DNA from: Stenotrophomonas sp. UBA7346
GTDB taxonomy: Bacteria; Pseudomonadota; Gammaproteobacteria; Xanthomonadales; Xanthomonadaceae
Direction: 5' to 3'
Length of the DNA stretch: 63,712 bases
Assembly (NCBI GenBank): GCA_002471015.1
Contig: DKPB01000056.1
Coordinates: forward strand, 1 to 63,712
Part shown: positions 31,528-38,912 of the stretch, in pieces
How the letters are laid out: each line of letters begins with the position of its first letter
Numbering within the stretch: position 1 is the first letter of the stretch
The notes under the pieces: generated by a model
The model's database searches: none
The model's input: only the letters and a program-made list of their open reading frames with translations
Told to the model about the DNA's origin: nothing
Program-made: the position numbers and the translations under genes

Positions 31528-33138
31528 TCAGCGCGCCGCCAAGTCTGCCACCATGGCCGCGCTGCGGCCTTGGTAGTCGTCCTGCGCATCCGCATGCACC
31601 GTCACCGGTACGCGCAGGGCCGACAAGCGCAGGCCGGTGTCGGCCACCGCCACCCCGGCAAATACAAGCGGCAGCTGCGCCCCCAGACGCAACAGCTCAA
31701 CCACGTTGGCATGCACCTGCGCGGCATCCGGCGCGGCCACCAGACGGCGCGCTGCGGCACTGGCTGGCAGCCACGGCCACAGCAGGTGACGCTCCCGCTC
31801 CCATTGCCAGGCCTCGGCCATATGCCCGCCTGCGGGATGCAGCGCAGGGTCCGGCAAGCGCGCGAGCAGGCAGGCACATTCGTCCGCCTGCAACAGCCAC
31901 GGTCTGTGCAAGGCGACTTCCGTAAGACGTGCGCCCAGGTAGGCCGCCAGGTCCGCTACGTAGGCTGCCGCCGCCTCGTATGCGTGCACTGCCACGGCCT
32001 GTCCGGGCACCACGTCCTCAAGCAGCGCACACAGGGCAGTCTGCATGGTCTCCACCGTCAGTGGCGCGGTGATTTCCGCCGAGCCTGCATGGCCCGGCAA
32101 CTCCACCGCTATCTGCGTGCGCGCATCGACCTGCAATACAGCTACCGGCAACGGTGCCTGCCCGGGCGAATGGATATGCAACACCGCACCGTTGCTGCCG
32201 CGGCGCAACCTTACCGCCACTTCGCCTACCGGCGTGTCGATGATGCGACGCGTCCAACCGTCCTTCTCGCGCGCAGCCAGCGGGACAGGCGCCAGCAGCG
32301 GCTGGGTGGACTGCTGCAGCAGGCTGTCCATGCGCCGATGCAGACCTTCAACACCATCGGGCTCTTCCTCGCTGCGGACATTGGCCGGCAGCGCCGGCAG
32401 CCGCGCGCGATGGCTCAGCAGCACGTCATCATGGCGGTAGATCAACCATGCCGGACACTGCAGCTCGGCCACACGTTGCCGTTGGGTGTAGCGGAACGCC
32501 GCACCGTAGCCGCTGCGGTAGTTGTCACCCACATCGAGGATGTCCATTGCAGCGTCGTGCGTGCCCTGCGTGTCATACGGTGGCAACGCGATCGCACACT
32601 CGGCCGATGGATCGCACCATGGGAAAAAGTACAGCTGCTCGCGCATGCGCGACCACAGCCAACGCAGGTGACCGCCATCCCAGCTGGGAACGAAGGGCGG
32701 CAGGTAGCGATCGGTATAGCGTGCGCGCTCGGCATCGTTGAACAAGGCATAGCCATCGATGATCAGACAGTGCAGACGCTCCGGTGCCCTCCACGCCAGG
32801 TGCATGCCGATCAGGCCACCGGTATGCATGCCGAACAATGCGAAGCGTTCGATGCCCAGCGCATCGGCCAGCTCCAGGGTGGCTTCGGCAAAGCGGTCAA
32901 TGCCCGGTGCCGCATCGGCCAGTGGATCGGAATAGCCAAAGCCCGGCGTGTCCGGTGCGATCACGGTATAGCGATCAGCGAAGCGCTCGATCATCTGCAA
33001 CCACATGCGCGAGTTCTGCGGTGATTGATGCAACAGCATCAACACCGGCCCCTGCCCTGCATAACGGTAGTGCACGGCGCGATCACCGATGCGGATGAAC
33101 TGACGACGGCTGCGGGTGCTGTGCATGGTCGGACCCAT
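31528..33138 (-). CDS. Alpha/beta hydrolase with non-serine elbow and long C-terminal extension
   Basis: The 536-residue protein begins with an alpha/beta-hydrolase domain (about 1-290): LMLLHQSPQNSRMW for the oxyanion region, VIAPDTPGFGYSDP, and the nucleophile elbow FGMHTGGLIG, in which His105 stands where serine is usual. Late YRHDD could supply the acid. The remaining 240 residues contain further strand-helix units (VAVHAYEAAAAYVADL, MVADLAAR end) and may be a decayed second hydrolase-like domain. Starts at ATG 33138 or ATG 33126 are possible. The B2 motif lies just upstream. It may hydrolyse an ester or C-C bond in the pathway. Confidence 0.75.
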   Translation of the reverse strand: MGPTMHSTRSRRQFIRIGDRAVHYRYAGQGPVLMLLHQSPQNSRMWLQMIERFADRYTVIAPDTPGFGYSDPLADAAPGIDRFAEATLELADALGIERFALFGMHTGGLIGMHLAWRAPERLHCLIIDGYALFNDAERARYTDRYLPPFVPSWDGGHLRWLWSRMREQLYFFPWCDPSAECAIALPPYDTQGTHDAAMDILDVGDNYRSGYGAAFRYTQRQRVAELQCPAWLIYRHDDVLLSHRARLPALPANVRSEEEPDGVEGLHRRMDSLLQQSTQPLLAPVPLAAREKDGWTRRIIDTPVGEVAVRLRRGSNGAVLHIHSPGQAPLPVAVLQVDARTQIAVELPGHAGSAEITAPLTVETMQTALCALLEDVVPGQAVAVHAYEAAAAYVADLAAYLGARLTEVALHRPWLLQADECACLLARLPDPALHPAGGHMAEAWQWERERHLLWPWLPASAAARRLVAAPDAAQVHANVVELLRLGAQLPLVFAGVAVADTGLRLSALRVPVTVHADAQDDYQGRSAAMVADLAAR

Positions 33139-33151
33139 TGGCGGATATGAC

Positions 33152-33168
33152 TATTGTTATATCAATAA
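33152..33168. promoter_or_regulatory. Motif B2 (TATTGTTATA)
   Basis: TATTGTTATATCAATAA lies 13 bases upstream of the alpha/beta hydrolase start (leftward gene). It matches motifs B1 and B3 and probably binds one of the two GntR proteins. Confidence 0.65.
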
Positions 33169-33382
33169 TCTAATCAGGACCGTGTGTGACCGTGCCCGCG
33201 GATTGCCGCACCTGGATGATGTGCTGCACCCGCAGCAATCAATCTTCAATTGACCTAACAACCAAACCTATAAGACAAACAATAAAGCCCATTCACTTTA
33301 TATAAATCCTTTTGATTCATGTGGTTACAGTGGATTCAACACGTTCTTGCCGCGTGTAAAAAACGTGCAATAGTCCGGTTGA
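33169..33382. other. AT-rich promoter region upstream of the TonB receptor
   Basis: These roughly 210 bases are strikingly AT-rich for this genome (for example near 33240-33320) and contain no open gene. They probably hold the promoter of the TonB receptor and part of the promoter of the divergent hydrolase. I could not fix a -35/-10 pair. Confidence 0.5.
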
Positions 33383-33394
33383 TTGTCCGGACAA
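33383..33394. promoter_or_regulatory. Operator palindrome A4 (TTGTCCGGACAA)
   Basis: The 12-base perfect palindrome lies 97 bases before the receptor start. A single half-site AGTCCGG occurs 10 bases upstream (33372-33378), so binding could extend leftwards. Confidence 0.75.
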
Positions 33395-33491
33395 ATGGCG
33401 GAATACTCGTTAGGAAGCATTGATATATCTATATGTTGATGTTTTCCCCCACCCGAACGAGCTTTTCCTTCATCACGCTACGAGGCGAGTC

Positions 33492-35606
33492 ATGAAAGAT
33501 GTTCTGTACCGGAGTGCTTTGACTGTTGCGATCATGACGGCCATTGGCAGCGGCGATGCCTACGCCCAGTCGTCTGACAAGGAAGCCGTGCAGCTGGACC
33601 AGGTCAGCGTGACCGCCCAGCGACGCGAAGAACAGATCCAGAAAACACCGCTCAGCATGAGCGTGATCAGCGGGCCGGCCCTGGACCGCATGCAGATCCA
33701 GCGCGTGGATGACGTCAAGTTCACCACGCCCAACATCATCATCGAACAGAACACCGGCACCAGCTCGGGCGCCAAGATCATCATGCGTGGCGTCGGCGCC
33801 GACGAGTCGATGTTCACCAACGACCCGGCCGTGGCGCTGTACATCGACGACGTCTACATCGCGCGCCAGAACGGCGCCATGCTCGACCTCTACGACGTGG
33901 ACCGCATCGAAGTACTGCGCGGCCCGCAAGGCACCCTGTACGGCCGCAATGCCACCGGCGGCGCCATCCGCTACATCTCGAAGAAGCCGACCGGCGAAGA
34001 CAAGCTGGCCTTCGATGCCAGCGCCGGCAACCTCGGGCGGCTGGATGGCCGCGCCATGTTCGCCACCCGCATCGGCGAAACCCTGGACGTGTCGGCGGCC
34101 GTGCTCAGCCGCAACCGTGACGGCATCATGAAGGACCTGACCCATGACCGCATGGTCAACGACCAGAAGGTCGTGGCCGGGCGCGTGTCGCTGGCCAGCA
34201 CCTGGGGTGAAGCCTCCTACGCTACCCTGAGCATCGACCGCCTGCGCGAGCGCTCCACCCCGGCCTGGGGTACCCCGGTGGCGTTGGACCCGAACACGGA
34301 CAAGGTCACGCCCAAGTTGGGCAGCTTCTACAGGACCCGCACCGACACGCTCGGCATCAACGACCTGGACCAGTTCGGCGTCGCCCTGACCAACGAAACC
34401 GACTTCGGCGCATTCTCCTGGCGCAGCATCCTGCACTACCGCGAGCTGCAGCATCACTTCTACATGGACGTGGATGGCACCGAGCAGATGCGCTACCACC
34501 TGGAACAGGACCAGAAGCAGAACCAGCGCGGTTACGAGGCCCAGTTCACCTCGCAGACCGAAGGCCCGTTCAGCTGGGTGGCCGGTGTCTTCGCCTTCAA
34601 GGAGCACAACGACCAGCCCACCCGCAATGACATCTTCACCCGCGGTGGCACCAACTACGTCAAGCAGGACACCACCGCCTACGCGCTGTACGCACAGGGC
34701 GACTACAAGTTCACCGACAAGCTGACCTTCACCCTGGGCGGCCGCTACAGCTACGAGAACAAGGATTTCCTGGTGCGCTCGGTGAAGGCCAACGGTGACC
34801 CGAACTACAGCAAGGCGCTGGAGAAGAGCTGGAACCGCCCCGACTGGAAGGTGTTGCTGTCCTACGACTTCAACGACAACGTGATGGGCTATGCCAGCGT
34901 CACCACCGGCTTCAAGAGCGGCGGCTTCAACGGCCGCGGCACCACCTATGACACTGTCACCCCGGTGGATGCCGAAACCCTGCGCGCCTACGAAGTAGGC
35001 GTGAAGTCGACGCTGTTGGATAACCGCCTGCGCCTGAACGCCGACTACTACCGCCTGGATTACGACGGCATCCAGCTGACCGCGGTGAACTCCGATGGTG
35101 TGTTCGTGATGACCAATGCCACCGGCGCGTTGATCCAGGGCTTCGAGGTGGACGCCCAGGCACAGCTGACCAGCAAGCTGCGCGTGGATGCCAGCATCGG
35201 CACCATCGACGGTGAGTACAAGGACTATGCAGCGGTCAATGCGGCCTACTTCAAGGGCCGCTCGATGAAGAGTTCGCCGGACATGCAGTGGACCCTGGCA
35301 GCCACCTATGTGCAGCCGGTCGGCAACGCCGACCTGGTGTTCAGTGGCCAGGCCCGCCATACCGATGAGTACTACCAGAACCAGGACACCTCGCGGCTGA
35401 TCATGACCCGCGCCAACACCGAGTACAACGCACGCATCTCTTACGAGCCGCGTGATGCCAACTGGTCGGTGGCTGCATGGGGCAAGAACCTGAGCAACGA
35501 GTTCTCCTCCACCGGTGGCTTTGATATTGCCGGCCTGGGCATCGGTGTGATCTACCCCAATGTGCCGCGCACCTACGGCCTCGAGTTCAAGTACCGCTTC
35601 TGGTAA
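33492..35606 (+). CDS. TonB-dependent receptor
   Basis: The 704-residue outer-membrane protein has a signal peptide (LTVAIMTAIGSGDAYA), a TonB-box region (VQLDQVSVTAQRRE), a plug (DRIEVLRGPQGTLYGRNATG) and a 22-strand barrel ending LEFKYRFW. There is no STN domain, so it does not signal through an anti-sigma factor. Its plug type (TPLSMSVISG, TTPNIIIEQN) is the one often linked to uptake of small organic or aromatic compounds and not only iron. The start is ATG 33492 behind GAGGCGAG. Placement behind the shared palindrome makes it the likely import route for the pathway substrate. Confidence 0.93.
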   Translation: MKDVLYRSALTVAIMTAIGSGDAYAQSSDKEAVQLDQVSVTAQRREEQIQKTPLSMSVISGPALDRMQIQRVDDVKFTTPNIIIEQNTGTSSGAKIIMRGVGADESMFTNDPAVALYIDDVYIARQNGAMLDLYDVDRIEVLRGPQGTLYGRNATGGAIRYISKKPTGEDKLAFDASAGNLGRLDGRAMFATRIGETLDVSAAVLSRNRDGIMKDLTHDRMVNDQKVVAGRVSLASTWGEASYATLSIDRLRERSTPAWGTPVALDPNTDKVTPKLGSFYRTRTDTLGINDLDQFGVALTNETDFGAFSWRSILHYRELQHHFYMDVDGTEQMRYHLEQDQKQNQRGYEAQFTSQTEGPFSWVAGVFAFKEHNDQPTRNDIFTRGGTNYVKQDTTAYALYAQGDYKFTDKLTFTLGGRYSYENKDFLVRSVKANGDPNYSKALEKSWNRPDWKVLLSYDFNDNVMGYASVTTGFKSGGFNGRGTTYDTVTPVDAETLRAYEVGVKSTLLDNRLRLNADYYRLDYDGIQLTAVNSDGVFVMTNATGALIQGFEVDAQAQLTSKLRVDASIGTIDGEYKDYAAVNAAYFKGRSMKSSPDMQWTLAATYVQPVGNADLVFSGQARHTDEYYQNQDTSRLIMTRANTEYNARISYEPRDANWSVAAWGKNLSNEFSSTGGFDIAGLGIGVIYPNVPRTYGLEFKYRFW

Positions 35607-35626
35607 GCACCACCACTTTGCCCCAC

Positions 35627-35657
35627 ACATCGCTCCCACACGGGAGCGATGTCTTTT
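35627..35657 (+). terminator. Intrinsic terminator between receptor and membrane-protein genes
   Basis: The stem ACATCGCTCCC pairs with GGGAGCGATGT (11 base pairs, 4-base loop), followed by CTTTT. It lies directly before the GGAG of the next gene, so readthrough would be needed for co-expression. Confidence 0.7.
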
Positions 35658-35667
35658 GGAGACCACG

Positions 35668-36330
35668 ATGGATTACCAACTGCTGTTGTTGTTGCACCTA
35701 TTGATTGGTGGCTACTGGCTTGGCGGCGACCTGGGTGTGTTCTACATCGCCGGCAAGATCGCCGACCCTGCGCAGCCGCTGCCGGTGCGCCTGTTCTCGG
35801 CAAAGGCCATGATGCTGCTGGACATGATCCCGCGTACCTGCCTGATCATGGCGCTGGGCACCGGGCTGACCGTGGCCACACAGGCCGGGCTGCTGCCGCT
35901 GCAGGGCTGGCTGTGGCTGGTATGGCTGGGCACGCTGACGTGGCTGGGCCTGGCCTGGGCAGCCTTCCTTAAGGAACACTCGGCCGCCGGCCTGCGCATC
36001 GCGCGCGTGGATTTCTACCTGCGCCTGCTGGTGCTGGTCGGCTGCGTGGCCGCGGGCATCGATGCGTTGAGTGACGGTGGCTTCATCGTGCAGAGCCGCT
36101 GGCTGGGTGCCAAGCTGATCCTGTTCGCCGGCATCATCAGCATGGGCTTGCTGGTGCGCATTCAACTGCGTCCGTTCGGCCCCTTGTTCGGCAAGGTGGT
36201 GACCGGCACGGCGAGTGATGCTGATCAGCAGTCGCTCAAGCAGCTGGTGGCGCGGGTGAAGATCCCGGTGCTGTGCATCTGGTTGATCATCCTGACCATC
36301 ATGGTGCTGGGCAAGCTCAAGCCGTTCTGA
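35668..36330 (+). CDS. Four-to-six-helix membrane protein, paralogue 3
   Basis: The 220-residue protein starts DYQLLLLLHLLIGGYWLGGDLGVFYI and continues LLDMIPRTCLIMALGTG, with the shared helix-1 histidine, WLG-x-D and D-x3-R. It ends VLGKLKPF, much like the end of paralogue 1 (LGVVKPF). TTGGAG precedes ATG 35668. It follows the TonB receptor, 61 bases and one hairpin away. Having three copies in separate units of one regulon suggests that each serves a different redox partner. Confidence 0.75.
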   Translation: MDYQLLLLLHLLIGGYWLGGDLGVFYIAGKIADPAQPLPVRLFSAKAMMLLDMIPRTCLIMALGTGLTVATQAGLLPLQGWLWLVWLGTLTWLGLAWAAFLKEHSAAGLRIARVDFYLRLLVLVGCVAAGIDALSDGGFIVQSRWLGAKLILFAGIISMGLLVRIQLRPFGPLFGKVVTGTASDADQQSLKQLVARVKIPVLCIWLIILTIMVLGKLKPF

Positions 36331-36350
36331 ATTCTGCCAGGTGACGTGCA

Positions 36351-36382
36351 CGACAAAGGCCCGCGCAAGCGGGCCTTTGTCG
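36351..36382 (+). terminator. Strong hairpin ending the receptor unit
   Basis: A perfect 14-base-pair stem (CGACAAAGGCCCGC with GCGGGCCTTTGTCG) closes on the stable tetraloop GCAA. The T-run after it is poor (TTGT), so it may act partly as an mRNA-stabilising hairpin. Confidence 0.7.
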
Positions 36383-36406
36383 TTGTAAAGCCAACCAGCA
36401 ACCAAC

Positions 36407-36609
36407 GTAGCCCGGGTAAGCACAGCGCACCCGGGGAAGCATCGAAAGCGCATAGCCTGATTGCTGTTGTAAGAGCGGCGTAAGCCGTGAAGCATGCAGA
36501 TCGTCAGATGGCGCAACGCTCCGCAATTTCAGCAATGTCAGCTTCGCTGCTTACGCCGGTCCTGCAGCTGCGGCCCATTTCCCGGGTGCGCTGCGCTTGC
36601 CCGGGCTAC
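36407..36609. repeat. Pair of inverted GTAG-headed elements
   Basis: GTAGCCCGGGTAAGCACAGC (start of 36407-36435) is matched in inverse orientation at 36581-36609, which ends GGGCTAC. About 145 bases lie between. Both carry the GTAG head at the outer end, as in REP/BIME pairs. No gene is visible in the gap up to 36651. Confidence 0.75.
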
Positions 36610-36651
36610 GGTGACAGCGCGTCGACGCGATCGGGTGTGGCGAGCGGGGTG

Positions 36652-37938
36652 TCAAACCAGTCCGCGCACCACGGCCGAATCCTGCCCTGATGCCTGCGCG
36701 CCCTCGCCTGCCGCACCAGCAAACGCCAGGCGCCGCTCGTCACGGACGAAGAACGAAGCCAGCAGACCAATCACCACCAGCACCGCGATCACCGTGAATG
36801 CGACGTGGTAGTTGCCGAAGTGATCGAACATCACCGCCGTCAGCCAGATGCCCAGACCCGCCGAGGTGGCGTCCATCAGCGAGATGGTGCCAAGGATCTT
36901 GCCGGCCGCACTGAGCCCGAAGGCTTCGACGATCTGCAGCTGCAGTATCGCGTACAGCCCGCCCCAGCCCAGCCCCATCACGATCAAGCCGGTCCACAAC
37001 AGGCTGGCCTGCTGCAGGGCGATGATCACCGCGCCTACCGCCATCAGTGCCACGTTGCAGACAAATACCTTCTTGGAGGTGGTCACATCGGCCAGGAAGC
37101 CGAACAGGAACTTGCCGACCATGCCCAGCCCGAACAGCAGGAACATGCCATCGGCCGCCTGCTTGCCGTTGAAACCCAGGTCCTTCATGTTGAGGATCAG
37201 GTGCGAGGACAGCGACATGATTCCCCAGAACGTGGTCACCGCCACCAGTGCCAACGCCCAGAAGGTGCGCGTGCGCAGGGCCTGGCGATAACTCAGGTCC
37301 GGCAGCAGGCTGCAGCGCCCCGGACTGCTGGTGACCACGGCCTGGCCCTCGCCCCAACGCCGCAGGCCCTTGCCATCGGGTGAACGTACCAGTGCCAGGC
37401 ACAGCACGAACAGCGCCAGCGGGATTACCGCCATCAGCAGGAAGCTTCCGCGCCAACCATGCTCCGGCAACAAGGCGACGATGATCTTGGGTACCAGCAT
37501 GCCGCCCAGGCTGCTGCCCACCAGCGCGATACCCAGCGCGGTACCCCGGCGGGTCTGGAACCACTGCGAGACCATGATCACCGCCACGCTCAGGCCACTG
37601 CTCACCACCACCGCCGCAAAGCCGACATGGATCAGATAAACATGGGCGATGGAATGCACCTGCGAGTAGGCCGCGTACAGGCCCGCCAGCAGCACACTGC
37701 CGAACAGGGCCAGGCTGCGCACACCAATGCGATCGATCAGGGCACCGACAAACGGCGACAGCAGCGCCGCCAGCAGCAGGTTGAACATGTCGCGGAACTT
37801 GAGCTGGCCACGGCTCCAGCCAAACTCGTCCAGCAGTGACGGGTCGAAGGCGGTGATCCCGGTCATGGTCATGCCATTGGAGATCGCCAGCATCAGCATG
37901 GCCACGATGCAGATCAGCCACGGGTAGAAACGTTTCAT
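36652..37938 (-). CDS. MFS permease 2 (OFA/monocarboxylate-type)
   Basis: The 428-residue protein with about 12 helices starts KRFYPWLICIVAMLMLAISN, almost the same as permease 1, and shares GALIDRIGVRSL, SLGGMLVPK and SAAGKILGTISLMDATSAGLGIW with it. The C-terminal tail is about 20 residues longer and hydrophilic. ATG 37938 follows AGGTG. It is a single-gene leftward unit with its own TGTCCGGACA site. It may import a second pathway acid, or export one. Confidence 0.9.
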   Translation of the reverse strand: MKRFYPWLICIVAMLMLAISNGMTMTGITAFDPSLLDEFGWSRGQLKFRDMFNLLLAALLSPFVGALIDRIGVRSLALFGSVLLAGLYAAYSQVHSIAHVYLIHVGFAAVVVSSGLSVAVIMVSQWFQTRRGTALGIALVGSSLGGMLVPKIIVALLPEHGWRGSFLLMAVIPLALFVLCLALVRSPDGKGLRRWGEGQAVVTSSPGRCSLLPDLSYRQALRTRTFWALALVAVTTFWGIMSLSSHLILNMKDLGFNGKQAADGMFLLFGLGMVGKFLFGFLADVTTSKKVFVCNVALMAVGAVIIALQQASLLWTGLIVMGLGWGGLYAILQLQIVEAFGLSAAGKILGTISLMDATSAGLGIWLTAVMFDHFGNYHVAFTVIAVLVVIGLLASFFVRDERRLAFAGAAGEGAQASGQDSAVVRGLV

Positions 37939-37989
37939 CGGCACACCTGTTGCGTAAGGGTGAACGGGGAACGCATGCCACTACAACAA

Positions 37990-37999
37990 TGTCCGGACA
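37990..37999. promoter_or_regulatory. Operator palindrome A5 (TGTCCGGACA)
   Basis: The 10-base core lies 51 bases before the permease 2 start. Flanks (CAA before, AAG after) resemble those of the other sites but do not extend the palindrome. Confidence 0.7.
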
Positions 38000-38060
38000 A
38001 AGAATGGCACAGAGCGGGCGCCGGATGTAGCCACAGCGATGATTGCGGCCCCGGTCAAAT

Positions 38061-38084
38061 ATAGTTATATAGTTATATCATTAA
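38061..38084. promoter_or_regulatory. Motif B3 (TATAGTTATATCATTAA), tandem
   Basis: TATAGTTATATCATTAA (38068-38084) is preceded by an overlapping ATAGTTATAT (38061-38070), so two half-sites lie in tandem. It lies 31 bases before the GntR2 start and suggests autoregulation. Confidence 0.65.
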
Positions 38085-38114
38085 GATTATTCTGACCCTG
38101 CCAGAACCCTCGCC

Positions 38115-38912
38115 TTGGACCCGTTCACCACCCAATCCCTGGAGGGCATCCTCCGCCGCGACGTGCATGCGCCGCTCTACCACCAGCTGCAGGGCTTCCT
38201 GCGCGGGCTGATCGAGCGGGGCGAGATCGGCGACGGCGAGCAGTTGCCACGCGAGGAGGAACTGGCCAGGCGTCTGCGCATTTCGCGGGTCACCGTACGC
38301 CAGGCCCTGCAGCTGCTGGCCGACGACGGCCTGCTGGTGCGCCAACGCGGCCGCGGCACGCGGGTGGTCGGCGGCAAGGTGCGCACTTCCACCATCCCGA
38401 TGCCGCTGAAGACCCCGCTGGGCGAGCTGATGCACAGCCTGGACACCCTGGCCGGCAACACCCAGGTGCGCCTGCTGGGCTGGGAACGGGTGGTACCGCC
38501 CGAGCCCATCCGCGAGCTGTTCGGCAGCGCGCCCGGCGAAACCCTGGTGCGCTGCGTGCGCGTGCGCAGCCGCCACGGCCACCCGTTCGGCTACTACGCC
38601 AGCTGGACCCGCACCGTGCACCCGGACTTCAACGCCGAGAACCTGGCCCATGGCTCGCGCATCGACCTGTTCCGCCGTTGCGGCATCGATGTGGCCAGGG
38701 TGCAGCAGACCGTATCGGCCCTACGCGTGGGCGCGCTGTCGGCCATGCACCTGCAGATGTCCACCGGCCAGGCGGTGATGACCCTGGAGCGGCGCTCCTT
38801 CGATGCCAACCAGCAATTGCAGGACCTGCTGGAAATCCAATACCGCCCTGACCAGCTGCGCTACCAGATGCGCCTGGATTACGAAGCCAACAACCCGGAG
38901 ACGCCCGTTTGA
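38115..38912 (+). CDS. GntR-family regulator, HutC type (GntR2)
   Basis: The 265-residue protein has the winged-helix domain (APLYHQLQGFLRGLIERGEI, RRLRISRVTVRQALQLLADD, RQRGRGTRV) and the UTRA ligand domain ending YRPDQLRYQMRLDY. It starts at TTG 38115 with a poor ribosome site, so it may be made in small amounts. It is paralogous to GntR1. Its stop overlaps the start of the LeuC-like gene, so it is co-translated with the genes it probably controls. Confidence 0.9.
   Translation: MDPFTTQSLEGILRRDVHAPLYHQLQGFLRGLIERGEIGDGEQLPREEELARRLRISRVTVRQALQLLADDGLLVRQRGRGTRVVGGKVRTSTIPMPLKTPLGELMHSLDTLAGNTQVRLLGWERVVPPEPIRELFGSAPGETLVRCVRVRSRHGHPFGYYASWTRTVHPDFNAENLAHGSRIDLFRRCGIDVARVQQTVSALRVGALSAMHLQMSTGQAVMTLERRSFDANQQLQDLLEIQYRPDQLRYQMRLDYEANNPETPV

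Noticed and set aside
33429..35666. 745-codon minus-strand frame over the TonB receptor
   Set aside because: The receptor has signal peptide, plug and barrel end; the opposite frame is a composition artefact.
36407..36609. Insertion sequence bounded by inverted repeats
   Set aside because: Only about 145 bases lie between the arms and there is no transposase; the arms are GTAG-headed REP elements.
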